Origin: UBA7985 sp965661545
GTDB lineage: Bacteria > Pseudomonadota > Alphaproteobacteria > UBA7985
Reading direction: 5' to 3'
Assembly: GCA_965661545.1 (NCBI GenBank)
Contig: CBFIEF010000012.1
Span: 16,077 to 80,076 of the forward strand
Length of the DNA: 64,000 nt
Shown here: positions 1 to 7,976 of the stretch, one piece after another
How positions within the stretch are numbered: the first letter of the stretch is position 1
Layout: each line of letters begins with the position of its first letter
Notes under the pieces: model-generated
Told to the model about the DNA's origin: nothing
What the model saw: the letters and a program-made list of their open reading frames with translations, nothing else
The model's database searches: none
Made by a program: the position numbers and the translations under genes

Positions 1-2
1 CC

Positions 3-518
3 CTTGCGCTGATGGCGTTGCTGGTCATGACAACCATTTCCGTAACCTGGCTTTGGACCGCAGAGCGCAAGGTTCCTTGGCTGCCGCTGGTTTCCGCCCT
101 CGTGTTAATCCCGATGGGCGTGCTGTCGCTGATTACGGGCAACCCAAACTTTGTAATGGTGAAGCCAACAATCATGTGGGTCGGCTTAGCGGCTGTGTTC
201 AGCGGTTTCATGATCGCAGGCCGCAACTTGTTCAAAGTGCTGCTGGGCGAACGCATGCCGGTTGAGCTTCCGGACGCGGTGTGGAACTCCATGGCGTGGC
301 GGTATGTGGTGATCTTCCTCGCTGGCGCGGTCGCAAACGAGGCCTTGCGCTACTTTATACGCAGCATGGACATTCCACCCGAAGAGATGCTGGCGCCTTA
401 CGGACAATACAAGTTGTTCGTTGTTGTCGGTGTGATGGTCCTGTCGCTGGTCGCTTTGTTGCCAATGGGTAAGTACCTCGCCGAAGTCGAAACCGATGAC
501 GAAGAAGAAGCGTCCTAA
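3..518 (+). CDS. yciB: Inner membrane septation protein YciB/IspZ family (5' partial)
   Basis: The frame is open to the window edge, so the N-terminus is missing. Compared with the usual 180-200 residues, about 30 amino acids lie upstream of base 1. The visible part has several hydrophobic membrane segments and the family pattern VPWLPLV, then KPTIMW, then a glycine-rich helix and a small acidic tail ending EEEAS. YciB proteins are multi-span inner membrane proteins linked to septation and envelope integrity; the precise biochemistry is not known. It is followed at once by a convergent kinase gene whose stop overlaps its last codons. Confidence 0.85.
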   Translation, partial: LALMALLVMTTISVTWLWTAERKVPWLPLVSALVLIPMGVLSLITGNPNFVMVKPTIMWVGLAAVFSGFMIAGRNLFKVLLGERMPVELPDAVWNSMAWRYVVIFLAGAVANEALRYFIRSMDIPPEEMLAPYGQYKLFVVVGVMVLSLVALLPMGKYLAEVETDDEEEAS

Positions 519-1435
519 GCACGGACTAGCGCTTCTGCTTCTCGAAGCAGCTCGTGTTCGTCAGCGTTGGTCCCCCGGGGTACGCCCTGACGCTCATCTT
601 GCAGCACGGCAATCACCATCCATCGCAGCAAGGCGAGCGCCTCCCACCCGCGCAGGCGCGCTGTATCCGGCGCGCCGAGGGCTTCTAGCAGGTCTTTCCG
701 ACTCATCAGACCACTGGCAGCAAGGTCCGGTCTGGAATAGCGCCATGGCGAAGACAGCATCCAGCCCACGTCAGCCTCTAGCGGTCGATAAGCCGCAAAC
801 TCCCAATCCAACACACCCACGAGTTGCTGGCTATCGCACAGCAGGTTGCCGGTCCGAAAGTCACCATGGCTGAGACAAAGGCTCCCAAACCCCAAATCGG
901 CAACCGCTCGCATCACCGCACTCGCACGATCTGGGTCAGCGAGTTGCGAAAACCAGCGGGTATGGCCGAGGCAGTAACGGTTTATCGCCATAGTCAGCCA
1001 GCTCCTCCTGTCCTCCCCATCAAAGGAAAAAGCCGTCGCCGTGCGCAAATGCTGGAGCTGCGTGACCACCTCGTCGCGAAACTCCGAAGAATGCGCCGCT
1101 AGGCTCAGCACCGTCTCCCGCTCAGCGGTTCCGTTCACGAAGGCCATAAGCAGACCAAAACCATCGGCATACAGAACCTCAGGCGCTCTTACGCCTGCCT
1201 GTCGCGCCGCCGTCTGGGCACGTGCTTCGCCGCTATAGTCATGCGACAGCCAATGGCCCTGCCCGCGATGCCGAAAAACCAGTGCGCGCCCCGTATCGGT
1301 ATCGGTCAGCAACCAATGCACATTCAAGGCGCCATCGCCGATTTGCCGTTCCACCGAAACAGCCAAATCGCGGCTCGCACACCACTGCGTGATGGCTGCT
1401 CTATCGTAAGGCAACTTGGCTTCTGCCTGACTCAA
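515..1435 (-). CDS. Phosphotransferase of the aminoglycoside/choline kinase fold
   Basis: A 306-residue cytosolic protein of the APH/choline-kinase superfamily. The catalytic loop is seen as HGDFRTGN at about residues 190-197, and the metal-binding Asp follows in VLDWE at about residue 210. The N-lobe is present (QIGDGALNVHW, then VFRHRG). Such enzymes phosphorylate small hydroxyl compounds or act on acyl-CoA precursors; the substrate cannot be read from sequence. The gene sits alone on this strand between yciB and the DUF2842 gene, with a 4-base overlap with the yciB 3' end. An antibiotic resistance role is not implied. Confidence 0.8.
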   Translation of the reverse strand: MSQAEAKLPYDRAAITQWCASRDLAVSVERQIGDGALNVHWLLTDTDTGRALVFRHRGQGHWLSHDYSGEARAQTAARQAGVRAPEVLYADGFGLLMAFVNGTAERETVLSLAAHSSEFRDEVVTQLQHLRTATAFSFDGEDRRSWLTMAINRYCLGHTRWFSQLADPDRASAVMRAVADLGFGSLCLSHGDFRTGNLLCDSQQLVGVLDWEFAAYRPLEADVGWMLSSPWRYSRPDLAASGLMSRKDLLEALGAPDTARLRGWEALALLRWMVIAVLQDERQGVPRGTNADEHELLREAEALVRA

Positions 1436-1450
1436 GGCTATTTCACTCTC

Positions 1451-1669
1451 ATGCGCTGGAGAACAATCATACTTATCCTGATCATCTTGATCGGCCTTCC
1501 TGTCTACATCTGGGTGGCGATGACTGCGTTGTCGTTCATGCCCGCGGGCTGGCCTATTCTGGTGAAGACACCTTTTTATCTGATTGCCGGTATCCTTTGG
1601 GCGTTTTTTTTACCGCCACTGTTTACGTGGAGCGCCAAAGATCCCGACAGCCACTTTGATCCAAAGTAA
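1451..1669 (+). CDS. DUF2842 small membrane protein
   Basis: I place the start at the ATG at 1451. The open frame runs further upstream, but that part is antisense to the kinase gene and has no protein-like character. The 72-residue product has two hydrophobic helices (TIILILIILIGLPVYIWVAM and a second around YLIAGILWAFFLPPLF) and a short polar tail. This matches DUF2842, a small alphaproteobacterial membrane family of unknown function. It lies 9 bp upstream of the selD fusion and is likely cotranscribed with it. Confidence 0.7.
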   Translation: MRWRTIILILIILIGLPVYIWVAMTALSFMPAGWPILVKTPFYLIAGILWAFFLPPLFTWSAKDPDSHFDPK

Positions 1670-1678
1670 AGCACCAGC

Positions 1679-3772
1679 ATGACGCCCTTGGCCCCCATCA
1701 CGCACGACCTCGTCCTCGCTGGCGGTGGTCATGCGCATGTCGAGGTTTTGCGGGCGCTGGCTATGAAGCCTGTGCCGGGACTGCGTGTAACCCTCATCAG
1801 CCGTTCGCGCACCGCCATCTATTCCGGCATGGTTCCCGGCTTCGTAGCGGGCCAGTACAGCCTGGAGGAGATATCTGTAAACCTCGACCGGCTTTGCGTC
1901 TTGGGGGGGCATCGGTTGATTGTGGCAGAGATCGAGGGCTTGGATCCGGTGGCTCAGGCCTTTGCGCTGCGTGATCGGCCAGCAGTATCGTTTGATACCG
2001 CGTCGATCAATGTTGGCTCTACACCTGACCTGCAAGCCATTCCCGGCGCGGATCAGCATGCAACGCCCGTGAAACCCATTGAAGGTTTTGCGAGGCAATT
2101 TGAAGGCCTCCAAGGCCAAGAAAACGCCCAATCCATCGCCATTGTTGGTGGCGGTGCCGGCGGTGTTGAGCTGGCTCTCGCACTGTCTGCACGGTTTCCA
2201 GAACGTGCGCTCGCTCTCATAGACCGGAACAAAGCCTTGCTGCCCCGGCTTCCATCCGCGGCTGGTCGTTGGGCGGAGAAAACGCTCAACCGGCGTGGTG
2301 TCGCGTTGAATCTTGGCGCGGACGTGCAGGAAATCAGCGCCGAGGGGCCGATGACCAACGCGCTCATCCCCGCTGATCTTACCTTGCTGGTAACAGGCTC
2401 AAAAGCGCCACGCTGGCTGTCCGAAAGCCGCGTTGCCACCGATGAGCGAGGCTTCATGCGCGTGAGTAACACGCTGCAATCACTCTCCCACCCCGCAATC
2501 TTGGGCGCAGGCGATTGCGTCGATTATGATGCCTTTCCCCGCGAAAAAGCTGGCGTGTTCGCGGTGCGTGCGGGACCGGGCCTGACTGACAATCTCCGCC
2601 GACTGACCCAAGACGCCGCGCCCGTCCCCATCGCGATGCAAAAACGAGGGTTGCAGTTGATTGGCGATGGCGCAGGCGGGGCGTGCGCGATCTGGGGGCC
2701 GTTGGCGATCAGCGCGCCGGGCCAAGCGCTGTTTCGCTGGAAAGACAGCATCGATCGGATCTGGATGGACCGCTACAACCAGTTTGGCGCTGCGATGGTG
2801 GCCCGTATGGAAGCCTCTCCTGAGACCATGCGCTGCTCGGGTTGCGGCGGAAAAGTGGGACCGGAAGTGCTGCGCGAAACCATGGGCGAGCTGGCTACTT
2901 CTGGCGACGTTGCACCGGTCTCCGACGCGCAAGTTGGATCAGTGGACCTCATCCGCGATGCCTTTGACGACCCATACTTGTTTGCCCGGATCGCCGGAGT
3001 CCACGCTCTATCCGATCTTTACGCTGCTGGAGCGCAGAACCCGCGCATCTTGTCCGCCCTGACGCTACCGTACGCCAAACCTGCGATTCTTGGCCGCGAT
3101 TTGCTGCAGCTCAGAGAAGGCCTGAACAGCCTTGGTGCGCCTGTCATCGGCGGGCACACAGCCGAAGGCGCGGAACTTTCCGCCGCCCTGACCGTGATCG
3201 GCGAGACTGCGCCCAACCAACGCACCGCTGCATCTGGGCAGGTTCTAATCCTAACCAAGCCGCTCGGCGTCGGGCTCGTTTTGGCCGCCCGCATGCTGGG
3301 ACGAGTTCACCCGCTGGCGGTTCAGGCCGTGATGGATCACTGTCAGCAGGATAACGCAGCCGCAGCGAACATTCTCGCTCGTCATACCGTTGGCTTACGC
3401 ACCGATGTTACGGGCTTTGGCCTCTTAGGCCATTTGCAGACGAGCCGGCCATCCGGCGTGGGCGCCAAGATCGATGGGGCGTCCATCCCGATCCTCGATG
3501 GCGCGCTTGAGGCCTATCGCCTGGGCGTTCGACCAACAATCCTATCCGCCAATCAAAGCGCTACGGCATCCGCACTGTCAGTTTCCCTGACGCCCCAAGT
3601 CAGTGCCATCCTGCACGATCCACAAACCTCTGGCGGCTTGCTGGTTTCGGTGGCCCGAGACGAGGCTCAAGCGGTAATTTCGGCGCTTCACGCCGCCGGA
3701 TACACGCGGGCCCAAACCATTGGTGTGCTAAATGCAACGTCGAAGCTGGAGGTTACAGACCAATGGGCGTAA
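1679..3772 (+). CDS. selD: NAD(FAD)-dependent oxidoreductase–selenide, water dikinase fusion
   Basis: A 697-residue two-domain protein. Residues 1 to about 370 form a pyridine-nucleotide-disulfide oxidoreductase-like domain, with nucleotide-binding glycine motifs near the N-terminus (LAGGGHAH) and near residue 155 (IVGGGAGGVE). From about residue 380 it is a SelD domain that makes selenophosphate from selenide and ATP. The SelD catalytic site reads SGCGGKVGP: the Cys and Lys equivalent to E. coli C17 and K20 are kept, while the position of C19 is Gly. The C-terminal HDPQTSGGLL motif is present. It overlaps mnmH by 10 bases, so selenium is probably used for tRNA selenouridine here. The oxidoreductase domain may supply or sense the redox state of selenium; that is inference. 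Confidence 0.93.
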   Translation: MTPLAPITHDLVLAGGGHAHVEVLRALAMKPVPGLRVTLISRSRTAIYSGMVPGFVAGQYSLEEISVNLDRLCVLGGHRLIVAEIEGLDPVAQAFALRDRPAVSFDTASINVGSTPDLQAIPGADQHATPVKPIEGFARQFEGLQGQENAQSIAIVGGGAGGVELALALSARFPERALALIDRNKALLPRLPSAAGRWAEKTLNRRGVALNLGADVQEISAEGPMTNALIPADLTLLVTGSKAPRWLSESRVATDERGFMRVSNTLQSLSHPAILGAGDCVDYDAFPREKAGVFAVRAGPGLTDNLRRLTQDAAPVPIAMQKRGLQLIGDGAGGACAIWGPLAISAPGQALFRWKDSIDRIWMDRYNQFGAAMVARMEASPETMRCSGCGGKVGPEVLRETMGELATSGDVAPVSDAQVGSVDLIRDAFDDPYLFARIAGVHALSDLYAAGAQNPRILSALTLPYAKPAILGRDLLQLREGLNSLGAPVIGGHTAEGAELSAALTVIGETAPNQRTAASGQVLILTKPLGVGLVLAARMLGRVHPLAVQAVMDHCQQDNAAAANILARHTVGLRTDVTGFGLLGHLQTSRPSGVGAKIDGASIPILDGALEAYRLGVRPTILSANQSATASALSVSLTPQVSAILHDPQTSGGLLVSVARDEAQAVISALHAAGYTRAQTIGVLNATSKLEVTDQWA

Positions 3773-4803
3773 CCCGCGTAGACGACTGGACCGCCCCCTT
3801 TGACGCCATTATCGATGTGCGCTCACCAGCAGAATTTGCGGACGATCACGTGCCCGGCGCCCTTTCACTGCCTGCGCTGAGCAACGAAGAGCGCGAGAAG
3901 GTCGGAACGCTGTACAAGCAAGTTTCTGCATTTGAAGCGAAAAAGGTTGGCGCGGCGCTGATCTCGCGGAACATCGCCGCGCACATCGAAACGTACTTCC
4001 TCGACAAACCTGGCGGGTTCAAGCCTCTGGTTTACTGCTGGCGTGGCGGTCAGCGGTCGGGCTCGTTCGCCATGGTATTGGCCGAGATTGGTTTCCTCCC
4101 CCAAACCTTGATTGGCGGTTACAAGCGCTATCGTCGAGACGTGTTGGATCAGATCCAGACCCTGCCTCAGCAATACAAATACCGGGTGGTGTCCGGCCAG
4201 ACCGCGACGGCGAAAACGCGCTTCCTCGACGCCCTTCGAGATGCCGGTGGACAGGTGCTGGATCTGGAGGGCCTCGCCAATCACAAAGGTTCGCTCTTTG
4301 GCCTAACGCCCGGAACCGCACAGCCATCACCCCGTGGCTTTGAAAGCCGCATCGTGGATGCCTTGCGCGGCTTTGATCCAAACCAAACCGTTTGGGTGGA
4401 GTCTGAGTCGCCCAAGATCGGTCAGCTCTACGTCCCCAAAACTCTGCACAGCACCATGCAAAACTCCCCCTCCGTGCGCCTCAACGCGCCGTTGGCGGCT
4501 CGGGTGAAGCACTCTGTGGAGGACTATCGACCTTGGTTCGACCATCCCGATGAAGTCTGCGCGCGTTTGGAGCGGCTGACGTACCGCCATGGCCATGACG
4601 TTATCAATCGCTGGACTGACTTGGTTAAGGCCGGCAATTGGGATGAATTGGTGGAGACGCTGTTGGTTGACCATTATGATCCGGCCTACGCAGGCTCTTC
4701 GTCTGCCTACGGCTGGGACGCAGGATCACCGATCGCTCTCGACGACCTCCAACCGGCGACCATAAAAAAAGCGGCAGAAGACGCGCTTCGCCGCTTTTCC
4801 TAA
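3763..4803 (+). CDS. mnmH: tRNA 2-selenouridine synthase
   Basis: 346 residues, matching the SelU/MnmH/YbbB family. An N-terminal rhodanese domain carries the active Cys at about residue 92 in VYCWRGGQRS. A P-loop domain follows with GQTATAKT at about 145-152; this keeps the terminal Lys-Thr but has Ala at two glycine-rich positions of a classic Walker A. The family motif DLEGLANHKGS is intact. The enzyme replaces sulfur of 2-thiouridine at the wobble base of certain tRNAs with selenium, using selenophosphate from the upstream SelD. A rho-independent-type hairpin lies inside its last 12 codons. Confidence 0.93.
   Translation: MGVTRVDDWTAPFDAIIDVRSPAEFADDHVPGALSLPALSNEEREKVGTLYKQVSAFEAKKVGAALISRNIAAHIETYFLDKPGGFKPLVYCWRGGQRSGSFAMVLAEIGFLPQTLIGGYKRYRRDVLDQIQTLPQQYKYRVVSGQTATAKTRFLDALRDAGGQVLDLEGLANHKGSLFGLTPGTAQPSPRGFESRIVDALRGFDPNQTVWVESESPKIGQLYVPKTLHSTMQNSPSVRLNAPLAARVKHSVEDYRPWFDHPDEVCARLERLTYRHGHDVINRWTDLVKAGNWDELVETLLVDHYDPAYAGSSSAYGWDAGSPIALDDLQPATIKKAAEDALRRFS
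4767..4798. terminator. Bidirectional terminator inside the mnmH 3' end
   Basis: Inverted repeat AAAAGCGGC ... GCCGCTTTT with an inner GAAG/CTTC pair and a 5-base loop. It is flanked by a 7-A tract at 4764-4770, which becomes a T tract on the minus strand, and by TTTT on the plus strand. It should end the minus-strand OmpA-lipoprotein transcript in particular, and it overlaps the coding end of mnmH. Confidence 0.75.
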
Positions 4804-4824
4804 ATTGGTTTGGTCCGGAGAAAC

Positions 4825-5460
4825 CTAGGACTGGTAGATTTCTACGCGGCGGTTTTGGGCCTTGCCCTCTTCCGTGCTGTTCGATGCAATAGGACGGGTT
4901 TCACCCAGGCCCAAAACCGACAGTTGAGCTGAAGATACGCCCTTGGAAATCAAGTAGCTGGCAACAGCCCGTGCGCGACGCTCGGAAAGCTCTTGGTTGT
5001 AAGCGTTAGACGCGGACGCATCCGTGTGGCCAACGATTGTATAGCGCGCTGAGCTAGAACGGTTTTGGATCTCGGAAGCAATGCGGTCCAAGGTCGTGTA
5101 GAAGCTGCCCTTGATCACCGCACTGTCGACGTCAAACGCGACATCACCGGAAATACTGGCAACCTGTACCGGCGAAGTCTGTGTGTAGGTGGAGCCGGTG
5201 TAGGTCACTGTATCGCGACCTTCAGCAACGGCCAGCGCGCCTTCACACTGTGCAGAGCCAGCAAAAACCGGATCGCCGGAGCTGTCACGCACCATCACCG
5301 GCGTCGAGTCATGCAAGTACGCACATTGGTCCGCTGTCGTAATGGCTGAAGCAGAGGAATTGATACTCCATCCAGCCGCTTCCAGCTCGGAGGTATCGAT
5401 GGCGGCACAACCCACCAAAAAAGCCGCAGACGCGACTGCGAGGACTGCATTCTTAACCAT
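4825..5460 (-). CDS. OmpA-family outer membrane lipoprotein
   Basis: The start is set at 5460, where GGAGAT gives a good ribosome site and the protein begins with a lipoprotein signal (MVKNAVLAVASAAFLVGCAA, lipobox LVGC). The longer frame lacks a signal. The 211-residue protein has a C-terminal OmpA/MotB peptidoglycan-binding domain of about 105 residues. In it the pattern IVGHTDASAS...NQELSERRARAVASYL...GLGETRPI...QNRRVEI is clear. Such proteins tether the outer membrane to peptidoglycan. The stretch before the OmpA domain is a short beta-rich region of unknown role. Confidence 0.88.
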   Translation of the reverse strand: MVKNAVLAVASAAFLVGCAAIDTSELEAAGWSINSSASAITTADQCAYLHDSTPVMVRDSSGDPVFAGSAQCEGALAVAEGRDTVTYTGSTYTQTSPVQVASISGDVAFDVDSAVIKGSFYTTLDRIASEIQNRSSSARYTIVGHTDASASNAYNQELSERRARAVASYLISKGVSSAQLSVLGLGETRPIASNSTEEGKAQNRRVEIYQS

Positions 5461-5628
5461 TAAAAAAATCTCCAAACCGAAAGTGACTGCCACTCGGAGA
5501 ATGTCGATGCTGTATCGAGATCCCGACCTGACCAACCTATATCATTCTTTTGCGCTCAAAACTTAACGCTTTAACAGTGAGCTAATGGTCACTGTTGCGT
5601 CATGCAAACGCTTTTTCGCACTATGCGT

Positions 5629-6267
5629 CTACCTTAACAACTTTGTACGAATTTGGATTTCTTGTGGCGATATTATGCGCGCCTTCAACGCATTTGGAAC
5701 AGATATGGCGTGACTCGAGAGTCGCACGAATCCACAGCGGCTATAAACCCGAAATGCACCGGGGTGATCGAGAGTGCAGGTTGAAATCCGAATTCGGCTG
5801 CAATTGGCATCCCACAATTTCCCAATGATTTGAGAGAGAAAGGCCGGTCCTGCCTTCATTCCAACCGCATGGGGTAACAGCCCAAAATACTCGAGTTCAG
5901 CCTGCCCAGAATCGGGGTCAAAACTGGTCTCTGCGTACCCTGCCAAAGTGCCGTCCTTAAGGCACAACTTGAACTGCCGAAAGCCCGGTAAAGACGTGTA
6001 ATCCAGCCACTGTTGCTGAGAATATGCGCGTCTATCACCCCAAATCCAGGGGCCACCCACCTCCCAATACATCTGCTTAGCAAAGTCAGCCGTCGGATCG
6101 ACTTCCTCAATGGTCATGTCGTGGGGCAGCGCTTGTTTGCCTGGAAACAGCAGCGGGTCTCGGCACATCAACCAGTACTGATGTACTGACCAATAATCAG
6201 CTTCTAGATCAAGATCATAAAGATGCGCATCAGGGAGCAGAGCGCCGCTCTTGGCGTCAAGCCGCAT
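5629..6267 (-). CDS. GNAT-like acetyltransferase, divergent
   Basis: A protein of about 212 residues with a GNAT-like core: a beta strand FKLCLKDGTLAGYAET, then AELEYFGLLPHAVGMKAGPAFLSQ (the V/M-x-x-x-GPAFL region stands where the acetyl-CoA loop falls), and a C-terminal IRISTCTLDHPGAFRVYSRCGFV matching the 'N/DHP.A...Y.k.GF' end motif. The substrate is unknown. I prefer the ATG at 6267, which overlaps the upstream dsbA-like gene by 11 bases; an ATG at 6297 would overlap it by 41. Neither has a strong ribosome site. The pairing with the FrnE-like gene suggests cotranscription. Confidence 0.7.
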   Translation of the reverse strand: MRLDAKSGALLPDAHLYDLDLEADYWSVHQYWLMCRDPLLFPGKQALPHDMTIEEVDPTADFAKQMYWEVGGPWIWGDRRAYSQQQWLDYTSLPGFRQFKLCLKDGTLAGYAETSFDPDSGQAELEYFGLLPHAVGMKAGPAFLSQIIGKLWDANCSRIRISTCTLDHPGAFRVYSRCGFVRLSSHAISVPNALKARIISPQEIQIRTKLLR

Positions 6268-6958
6268 GGTTGTGACCGCCAGTCGCCCGGCCCGCATTTT
6301 TTTCGCTGATGATCAGGTCGAAGAGCTTGTGGAAAGCAGGCGCTGGTTGCGCGCCGGAGAGGAAGTATTTCTTGTTCACGATGAAGCCCGGTACACCGCC
6401 CATTCCCATCTCTCTAGCCTGCACGTCCTCGGCATTGATTTCCTCAATAAACGTCTCGGACTCAAACATCGCCCACATAACATCCGGATTGACCTGCACA
6501 TCGCTTGCGAGATCAAGCAATACCTCTACCTGTCCAATGTCCTTGCCATCGCTAAAGTACGCAACAAAGAGCGCCTCCATGAACGCTTGAGCACGCTCCA
6601 AACCGTCGGTGTTCTGAATGTGCCGCACCGCCCGGTGTGCTGAACGGGTTGAGGGCGTCCGCAAGATTTTATCAAACTCCAACTCTAATCCAGCAGCCAA
6701 ACCGGCCTGCCGAATACGGCCATAGACGGCATCGGCATTGTCTCGTCCCCCAAATTTTGCTTCCAGGTAGGTGCGCCGATCCATGCCTTCAGGCGGCATG
6801 CCGGGGTTCAACATAAACGTCCGCCACTGCAACTGCGCCTCGATCTTTGGGCCTTCATAGGTCTCCAAAGCCTTTTCGAGGTTTCGCTTCCCGATATAGC
6901 ACCACGGGCAGATAGGATCGGCAAAGACGTCAAGTGACAGCTCAAGAGTAGCGGCCAT
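6257..6958 (-). CDS. DsbA-family oxidoreductase, FrnE-like
   Basis: 233 residues with a thioredoxin-fold active site CPWC at residues 17-20 (ADPICPWCYIGKRNLE) and the FrnE/polyketide-type DsbA core (GRIRQAGLAAGLEL, GVPGFIVNKKYFLSGAQPA). There is no signal peptide, so it is probably cytosolic. The family includes protein disulfide isomerases and 2-hydroxychromene-2-carboxylate-isomerase-like proteins; the substrate here is unknown. Its ATG abuts the divergent EamA gene region. Confidence 0.85.
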   Translation of the reverse strand: MAATLELSLDVFADPICPWCYIGKRNLEKALETYEGPKIEAQLQWRTFMLNPGMPPEGMDRRTYLEAKFGGRDNADAVYGRIRQAGLAAGLELEFDKILRTPSTRSAHRAVRHIQNTDGLERAQAFMEALFVAYFSDGKDIGQVEVLLDLASDVQVNPDVMWAMFESETFIEEINAEDVQAREMGMGGVPGFIVNKKYFLSGAQPAPAFHKLFDLIISEKNAGRATGGHNHAA

Positions 6959-7031
6959 GATGCGTAGTTTCCTTTTCGGAATGCGAAAGCTGTGTCAGCG
7001 TGATGACGTTAGGTTAGGAGTCTTCTTTACG

Positions 7032-7976
7032 ATGGGCAATATAGGACGTTTCATCTGGTCCAACGGTCCCCTGCTGTGTGTGCTCACAGTGCTGCTTTGG
7101 TCGGGACACTTTATCGCCGGTCGCATTGCAGGCGATCAGCTCGACGTCAGACCTTTTCAACTCGCCTTCTTCCGGTTTTTTAGCGCAACCCTAATCCTGT
7201 CCAGCTTTATGGCCGTGACGTGGTTCACGGGGCGACGAGAAACCATCAAGAACGATCTTCGCCTGATTGCAAAACACTGGTGGAAGCTCGCAGGCCTTGG
7301 CATTCTCGGTCACGGCATTTTTGTCAGCCTGATCTACTTCTCCCTCTACACCGGCCAAGTGCCAACCATCGCCGTCCTGCAGGCCACCATGCCCGCCGTC
7401 GTGATTGCAGCAGGGTTTGTGCTGTTCCGTGATCGCCTTTCCGGTCAGCAAGCCTTAGGCACAGCAGTTTGCTTCGGTGGTGCCTTACTGGTGATCAGCG
7501 CTGATGCACCGGAGAGCCTGCTGGGCTTCAATTTTACCGAAAGCGTGCGTTGGATGATTTGCGCGATTGTGGCGTACAGCGTCTTTACCGTGCTGCTCCG
7601 CACCCGCCCAGCCGGCCTCTCGAACTTAGGTTTTCTGTGGATTTTGGTAACAGCAAGTGCCGTGTTCATCGCGCCCTTCTTTGCCGTTAACGTCGCCCAA
7701 CACGGCATGGCCGAGCTTGGACCACGGGTTATTCTAGCCGTGCTGTTCATCACCTTTGGCCCCGGACTAATGGCTGCCTATTTCTGGAATCGGGGTGTTG
7801 AGTTGATTGGCTCAAATCAGGCTGGAGTGTTTATCAACCTCATGCCTGTTTTTGCGGGCACCATGGCCTACTTCTTCCTCGACGAACCGATAAAGTGGTA
7901 CCACTTCGCGGGGCTGGCGATCATCGTTCTGGGCATCACTCTGGTCACACGAAAGCGCAACACCGCGTCTTCCTAG
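7032..7976 (+). CDS. EamA/DMT-family transporter
   Basis: The start at 7032 has TAGGAG 11 bases upstream; the longer frame from 6957 adds a non-conserved polar stretch. The 314-residue product shows about ten hydrophobic helices in two EamA halves (first half around LLCVLTVLLWSGHFIAGR, second from SVRWMICAIVAYSVFTVLLR). It is an inner membrane drug/metabolite exporter-type protein; the substrate cannot be inferred. Its stop overlaps by 4 bases the end of the convergent VWA gene. Confidence 0.85.
   Translation: MGNIGRFIWSNGPLLCVLTVLLWSGHFIAGRIAGDQLDVRPFQLAFFRFFSATLILSSFMAVTWFTGRRETIKNDLRLIAKHWWKLAGLGILGHGIFVSLIYFSLYTGQVPTIAVLQATMPAVVIAAGFVLFRDRLSGQQALGTAVCFGGALLVISADAPESLLGFNFTESVRWMICAIVAYSVFTVLLRTRPAGLSNLGFLWILVTASAVFIAPFFAVNVAQHGMAELGPRVILAVLFITFGPGLMAAYFWNRGVELIGSNQAGVFINLMPVFAGTMAYFFLDEPIKWYHFAGLAIIVLGITLVTRKRNTASS

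Noticed and set aside
515..1435. Aminoglycoside resistance gene
   Set aside because: Only the general kinase fold is supported; the chromosomal context beside housekeeping genes gives no sign of a resistance cassette.
1241..1450. Long N-terminal extension of the DUF2842 frame
   Set aside because: The extension is antisense to the kinase gene; the family begins at the ATG at 1451.
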